From Phylloscopus collybita (lineage: Eukaryota; Chordata; Aves; Passeriformes; Phylloscopidae): a stretch of 64,000 nucleotides of DNA. The translations under genes and the position numbers were made by a program. The stretch is from NCBI GenBank assembly GCA_027886175.1, contig JAJNNQ010000011.1, positions 5,022,001-5,086,000 of the forward strand, in the 5' to 3' direction. Numbering within the stretch: position 1 is the stretch's first letter; each line of letters starts with the position of its first letter. Shown one piece after another: positions 59,430 to 64,000 of this stretch. The notes beneath the pieces are model-generated. The model worked only from the letters and a program-made list of their open reading frames with translations. It searched no databases and was not told the DNA's origin.

Positions 59430-59640
59430 CCCTTAATATGCACCCCACTTCTGTCTGGGTAGGGATATTCACAGCTCTGTTCACTCTTTGTTCTTCTTCT
59501 ACTCGAAGTTCACGAATGTAGCAGGACCTTGGCTGAGCAGCAGTCTGTGTGGTCAGTTAATAACATTTTCTGGAACTGAGGGCTTCTTCTGTCCCTTCCT
59601 TATGTCCAAGTGCCTGGCCCTGTCTCCAAGCAGATTCCCA
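59430..59640 (-). mobile_element. LTR-like repeat L4 (partial copy d), upstream of Z6
   Basis: Only the outer part of L4 remains (CCCCCTTAATATGCACC... GTTCTTCTTC); the end with the AATGAA site is deleted. Confidence 0.4.
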
Positions 59641-59826
59641 GCATCTGTTTGTAAAGACACTTTCCTCTTCCTTTCATGTCCCTTTTTACAGGAAGTCCTT
59701 TTGATTTAGAAGAGGTTTTGGCTGAGTCTTGATATTTGGGGAGTTTTTGATCTGTGTCTTGATGTTTGGAGGACTTTTTTTATTTTTGAGGTTGTTACAG
59801 ACACAAGGTGCCCAATGATTTTTTGA

Positions 59827-60660
<834 letters not shown>

Positions 60661-61100
60661 GGGAAGCCCTGGGAGTGCCCTGAGAGCGGGAAGAGCTTCG
60701 TGCGCTGCTCCAGCTCCATCCCCCGTGGGAGGATCAGCGTTGGATGATCCCCAGTGACCCCTGTTGGGCAGAGCCCTGGTGATCCCTGTTGGGAAGACAC
60801 CTGGCTGGGGGGACTCCACAATTTCCTGTCTCCCCGTGGGCACCTGGATGAACGCAGGGGCAGGAACATCCATCAGGACACAGACCGACACTGGGAATTC
60901 CTTGGGGAGAGCAGATTTGTTGACTTTCTGTAGCAGCAGGTATGGCTGCAGTGATCATCGTGTCCAGGGAGGTTCACCCGCTGGCAGGGAAGCAAACAAG
61001 GCAAGTCTCTTTATTAAGCTCTACAATCCATTTTTTCCCCCCCACCCCGAACCAGGGAGGGGGTGAGGATGAAGAAGTTGATTGTGTGGTTTTTCTCAGT

Positions 61101-61840
61101 TGTGTAGTGTCTGAGGTTTGTGGGTGGTACAGGGGGCAGGGCAGGGGGCAATTGACCATAGGGAGACACAAACTGGACACCAGGCCCCCACAGCCAATGG
61201 GGAAATAGGGAAAGGGGATACCATGGGCAGGGGTGATGGGCTTGAGAAACCCAGGGAGAAGACCACACAATGTCTGCAGGGAACCATGGGGGAGAAAGCC
61301 CCTGCCACACCTGGGAGGGGTACAGGAGACTCCACAAGCACAGGCACTCCTTCAGATTCCTTGCTTTTAAGGATTAACCTTGTACATATGCATTTTTCAA
61401 ACATTGTTTTGAGTTCAGATGTTCCCTTGGTTATTGGCCCCCCCTTCCTCTAAACCTTGTCTCATTTTTCCAAATTCACATTTTATTAGATCAAGTTCTT
61501 GTTGGTGTCTGGTAGTCATTTCATGTCTTATTCTTCTGATACCAGGAGATCAATAAATTCCTTCTTGTAGCTTTTGGTTCACTGCTGTCTTGATCTGGTT
61601 AGCTCAGAAATGCAGGAAGATCCTCTCCCCTTATCTTCCTGGTGAGGGTTTGATTCAGTTCTTCAGTCAACCGGTTTGACTGGTTTTACAAAAAGGTTTT
61701 TTACATTTCAAAAAGAAAGTACACATTCATCACATTTCTAAGATGTTAGAAAGGAAATACAGCAGGACTTTCTGCATTATACATCTGGCATTCATTTTAA
61801 TACTTGTGAAAAGCCAACTTTATAATGTGCATTTATAACA
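61101..61840 (+). mobile_element. LTR of family L1 (copy d), between Z6 and A4
   Basis: TGTGTAGTGTCTG... ATTTATAACA, with AATAAA at 61552-61557. Here it is on plus, the same orientation as Z6 and A4. A 15-base G run lies just beyond it at about 61907-61922. Confidence 0.55.
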
Positions 61841-62055
61841 CCTCGATGTCCCCGCAGTGTCCCCAAGAGGACCCCAGTGTGTCCTCAGTGTCCCCAACAG
61901 GACATCGGGGGGGGGGGGGGGGTGGCACTCAGGCCTTGTTGGGGACATGGGGAGGACATCAGGGTCCCGTTGGGGACAGTTGGGGACACTGGGGACACTC
62001 AGGGGGACATCGGGGATCCCCCGGGGGCCCCGCGGGCGTGGGGGGAGTGGAGCCG

Positions 62056-62078
62056 CCTGTTTCCTCTTCCTGTTTCCT
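62056..62078 (+). promoter_or_regulatory. ETS/IRF-type composite element upstream of gene A copy 4
   Basis: TTTCCTCTTCCTGTTTCC, the same element as in copies 1-3, about 90 bases before the ATG. Confidence 0.4.
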
Positions 62079-62164
62079 CCCGGCCGCGCCACATCCGCGC
62101 GTGTCTGCCACTGTCACCGGGTCCTGTTCGCCCCCGGAGGGTCCCCGGAGTGTCCCCAGCGGTC

Positions 62165-63551
62165 ATGTGGCCCCACGAGGTGCGACAATCCCGGCGCGAG
62201 GGGGCGGAAGGGGACAGGGGGGACACGGGGGGTGGCAGAGGGGACAGGGGATCACAAAGGGGACAGGAAGGCGTGGGAGAAAGCGGGGAGGTGACAGAGG
62301 GGTGGAGGGGACCGAGGGTGGCGGTGAGGCGGGGACAGCGGGAGGGTGGCAGGAGGGGACGGGGTGGCAGAGGGGACAGCGGGGGTTGGCAGGGGGGACA
62401 AGGAGGTGACAAAGAGACAGAAGGGACAGCTGAGCTCTCCAGGGAGGGGACAAAGGGGACCCTGGAGGGCACAGGGGCCACCCCAGGAGGCCGAAAGTGC
62501 CACGAGGTCCCCGCCACCTCCCCTGTCCCCTCCCCAGGTGCTGGAGGTGCTGGTGGACGTGGTGGCCACCCTGGGCGAGCTGGCAGCCACCGTGACCGCG
62601 CCACGAAAGAGCTCCTGGCCGCTCCTGTACCCAGAGTCCCTGCACACAGACCTGAGGGAATTCATCTGGAGCCTCCGGGACGCCCTGGACCACGGTGACA
62701 TCACCTCCCTGGGCCAGCGCGGTGTCACCCCCCTGAGCCAGGCCCTGGCCACCCTCAGGGACACCCCGGGGGCCACCTGGGCCGATGTGAGAGCTGCGGG
62801 CAGAGCCTGGCGGGAGTCGATGGGTGTGCTCCAGGATAAGTGGCGCCAGCTGGGCTGTGAGGCAGAGGTGATCCTCGACACCTGGGAGGACAAGGACACC
62901 GACGACGAGGACACCGATGAGGACACCAACGAGGACACTGCCGAGGCCACCGCCACCAGCCTGGCCAGGGACCTGCGGGACGAGACCCCCCCCCCCTGCT
63001 CGGGGACAGCTGGGGACAACCTGGTGGCCGTGGCCCGGCAGCCGTCAGTGGCCCTGGCCTCAGTGGTGGCTGCACACGATGTCCCCGTGGTAGTGGCCAC
63101 CAAGGCCAGGGAAGAGCCTGTGGTGGCCACCAGGCAGGCGGGGCCGGCCACCTTGAGGGAACAGCGAGTGGAGGAGGCCCTGGGGCTGCTGGGGCGCTTG
63201 GCAAATGCCTGTGCAGAAGCCTGGGAGTTCTCCTGGGAGCTGTACGACCAGCTCTGGGACATTGAGGACACCTGGAAGGGGGGGACAGAGGAGGCGTCCC
63301 CCGATGACCTCAAGGACTTCATGGTCGAGGTGGCCGAGTCTGAGCAGCTGTGGGAGGCCAGCGCCCGCCTGACCCGGGATCACCTGCTGGTGGCACTTGG
63401 GGAAATCGACTTCCTCCTCTCCAGTCCCTGTGGTGGCTCCGGTGGCCCCCGTGGCCGCACGGTGGCCGAGCTGTGCCAAAGAGCCAAAGAGGACATCCCG
63501 AGGCTGCTGGAGATCAGTGGTGTCACCGCTGTGACATTGTCAGGGCAGTGA
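62165..63551 (+). CDS. Gene A, copy 4: unrecognised helical protein with acidic insert
   Basis: Exon 1 (62165-62179, MWPHE, then GTGCGA) and exon 2 (62538-63551, behind CCCTCCCCAG) give 342 residues. Against A2 it has one extra proline (a C run of 11 rather than 8) and lacks three residues in the GGSGGP segment; both changes keep frame. The intron is about 360 bases of GGTGGCAGAGGGGACA-type minisatellite. It is the only A copy on plus and the mirror partner of A3. Acidic repeat DTDDEDTDEDTNEDTAEA. No known domain; function unknown. Confidence 0.62.
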
Positions 63552-63597
63552 CATCATCAGGAACATCGCTGGTGCCACTTGTCCCCTCACCCCGTGC

Positions 63598-64000
63598 TGT
63601 TTGAGACAGTTTATGTGGCACTGACAGAAATGGCAGCGTGATAAATCGATTTTATATCCTAGGCCTTAGCAAAATACTGAAATGGAGACTGCACAATGCT
63701 AAACTGCTTTTGTAATGTAATAATTTTAACTGATTTTTATATTATAACCAACTCAGAGAATGGTGTAAAACAATTCTGTCATTTCCCACACCTGCAGGCT
63801 GGTGATAACAGTGACAGAAACCAAAGAAACAGAAACAGAAGCCGGAGAAGAATTTATTGATTCTTGATTGTGGAACAACAGGGTGGGACCAGGAGATGAA
63901 ATCAAATATATGGATCTGATTTATGGGATGTCTTGCAGACAAGTCAGAGGTTAAAACCAAACAAGAGTGTTCCTGGAACATCCAAAGCTCACAGGAATGT
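63598..64000 (-). mobile_element. LTR of family L2 (copy d), running off the right edge
   Basis: Starts TGTTTGAGACAG, the complement of the usual L2 3' end, downstream of A4, and continues to the window end. The layout mirrors A3-L2-B2. Confidence 0.6.

Overview
The window looks like a piece of songbird (passerine) MHC. It starts inside an MHC class I gene (exon 1, promoter and most of exon 2, minus strand). Near 21.6-23.4 kb it carries rearranged MHC class II B fragments. It also holds avian CR1 fragments, many ERV/LTR pieces, and zinc-finger genes of the avian multi-copy C2H2 type. The species cannot be fixed from sequence alone. Coordinates of exon edges are read by eye and may be off by 1-2 bases.

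Layout. 1-2.4 kb: 5' end of the class I gene, with a G-rich minisatellite in intron 1. 2.4-4.2 kb: CpG-rich promoter-like sequence and a plain stretch. 4.4-17.1 kb: first zinc-finger pair (Z1 minus, Z2 plus) around a CpG promoter at 11.0-11.4 kb, with gene A1 beyond Z1. 17.3-28.8 kb: an A-rich, G-depleted ERV, other LTRs, the class II relics, a kinase-exon relic and repeats. 28.9-44.7 kb: genes B1 and A2, then the second pair (Z3 minus, Z4 plus) around the CpG promoter at 40.7-41.1 kb. 45-48.3 kb: CR1, nested LTRs and low-complexity DNA. 48.4-64 kb: genes B2 and A3, then the third pair (Z5 minus, Z6 plus) around the CpG promoter at 57.6-58.0 kb, then A4 on plus.

The repeating theme is a co-oriented cassette: C2H2 gene, LTR, gene A, LTR, gene B. 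It is present in three direct copies (one has lost B) and one inverted copy that runs off the right edge. Within each pair the two zinc-finger genes stand head to head on a CpG/CCAAT/YY1-type promoter, so the locus is a chain of large imperfect palindromes. Genes A and B are a two-exon family that I do not recognise: a 15-base first exon, a minisatellite intron and one long exon for a mainly helical protein; A carries an extra acidic insert. A1 is frameshifted in a poly-G tract; A2, A3, A4, B1 and B2 are open. Five of the six zinc-finger exons are intact; Z5 is frameshifted just before its fingers.

Functionally, class I would present peptides. The zinc-finger proteins are presumably nuclear DNA-binding regulators whose DNA-contact residues differ from copy to copy. 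The role of A and B is unknown.
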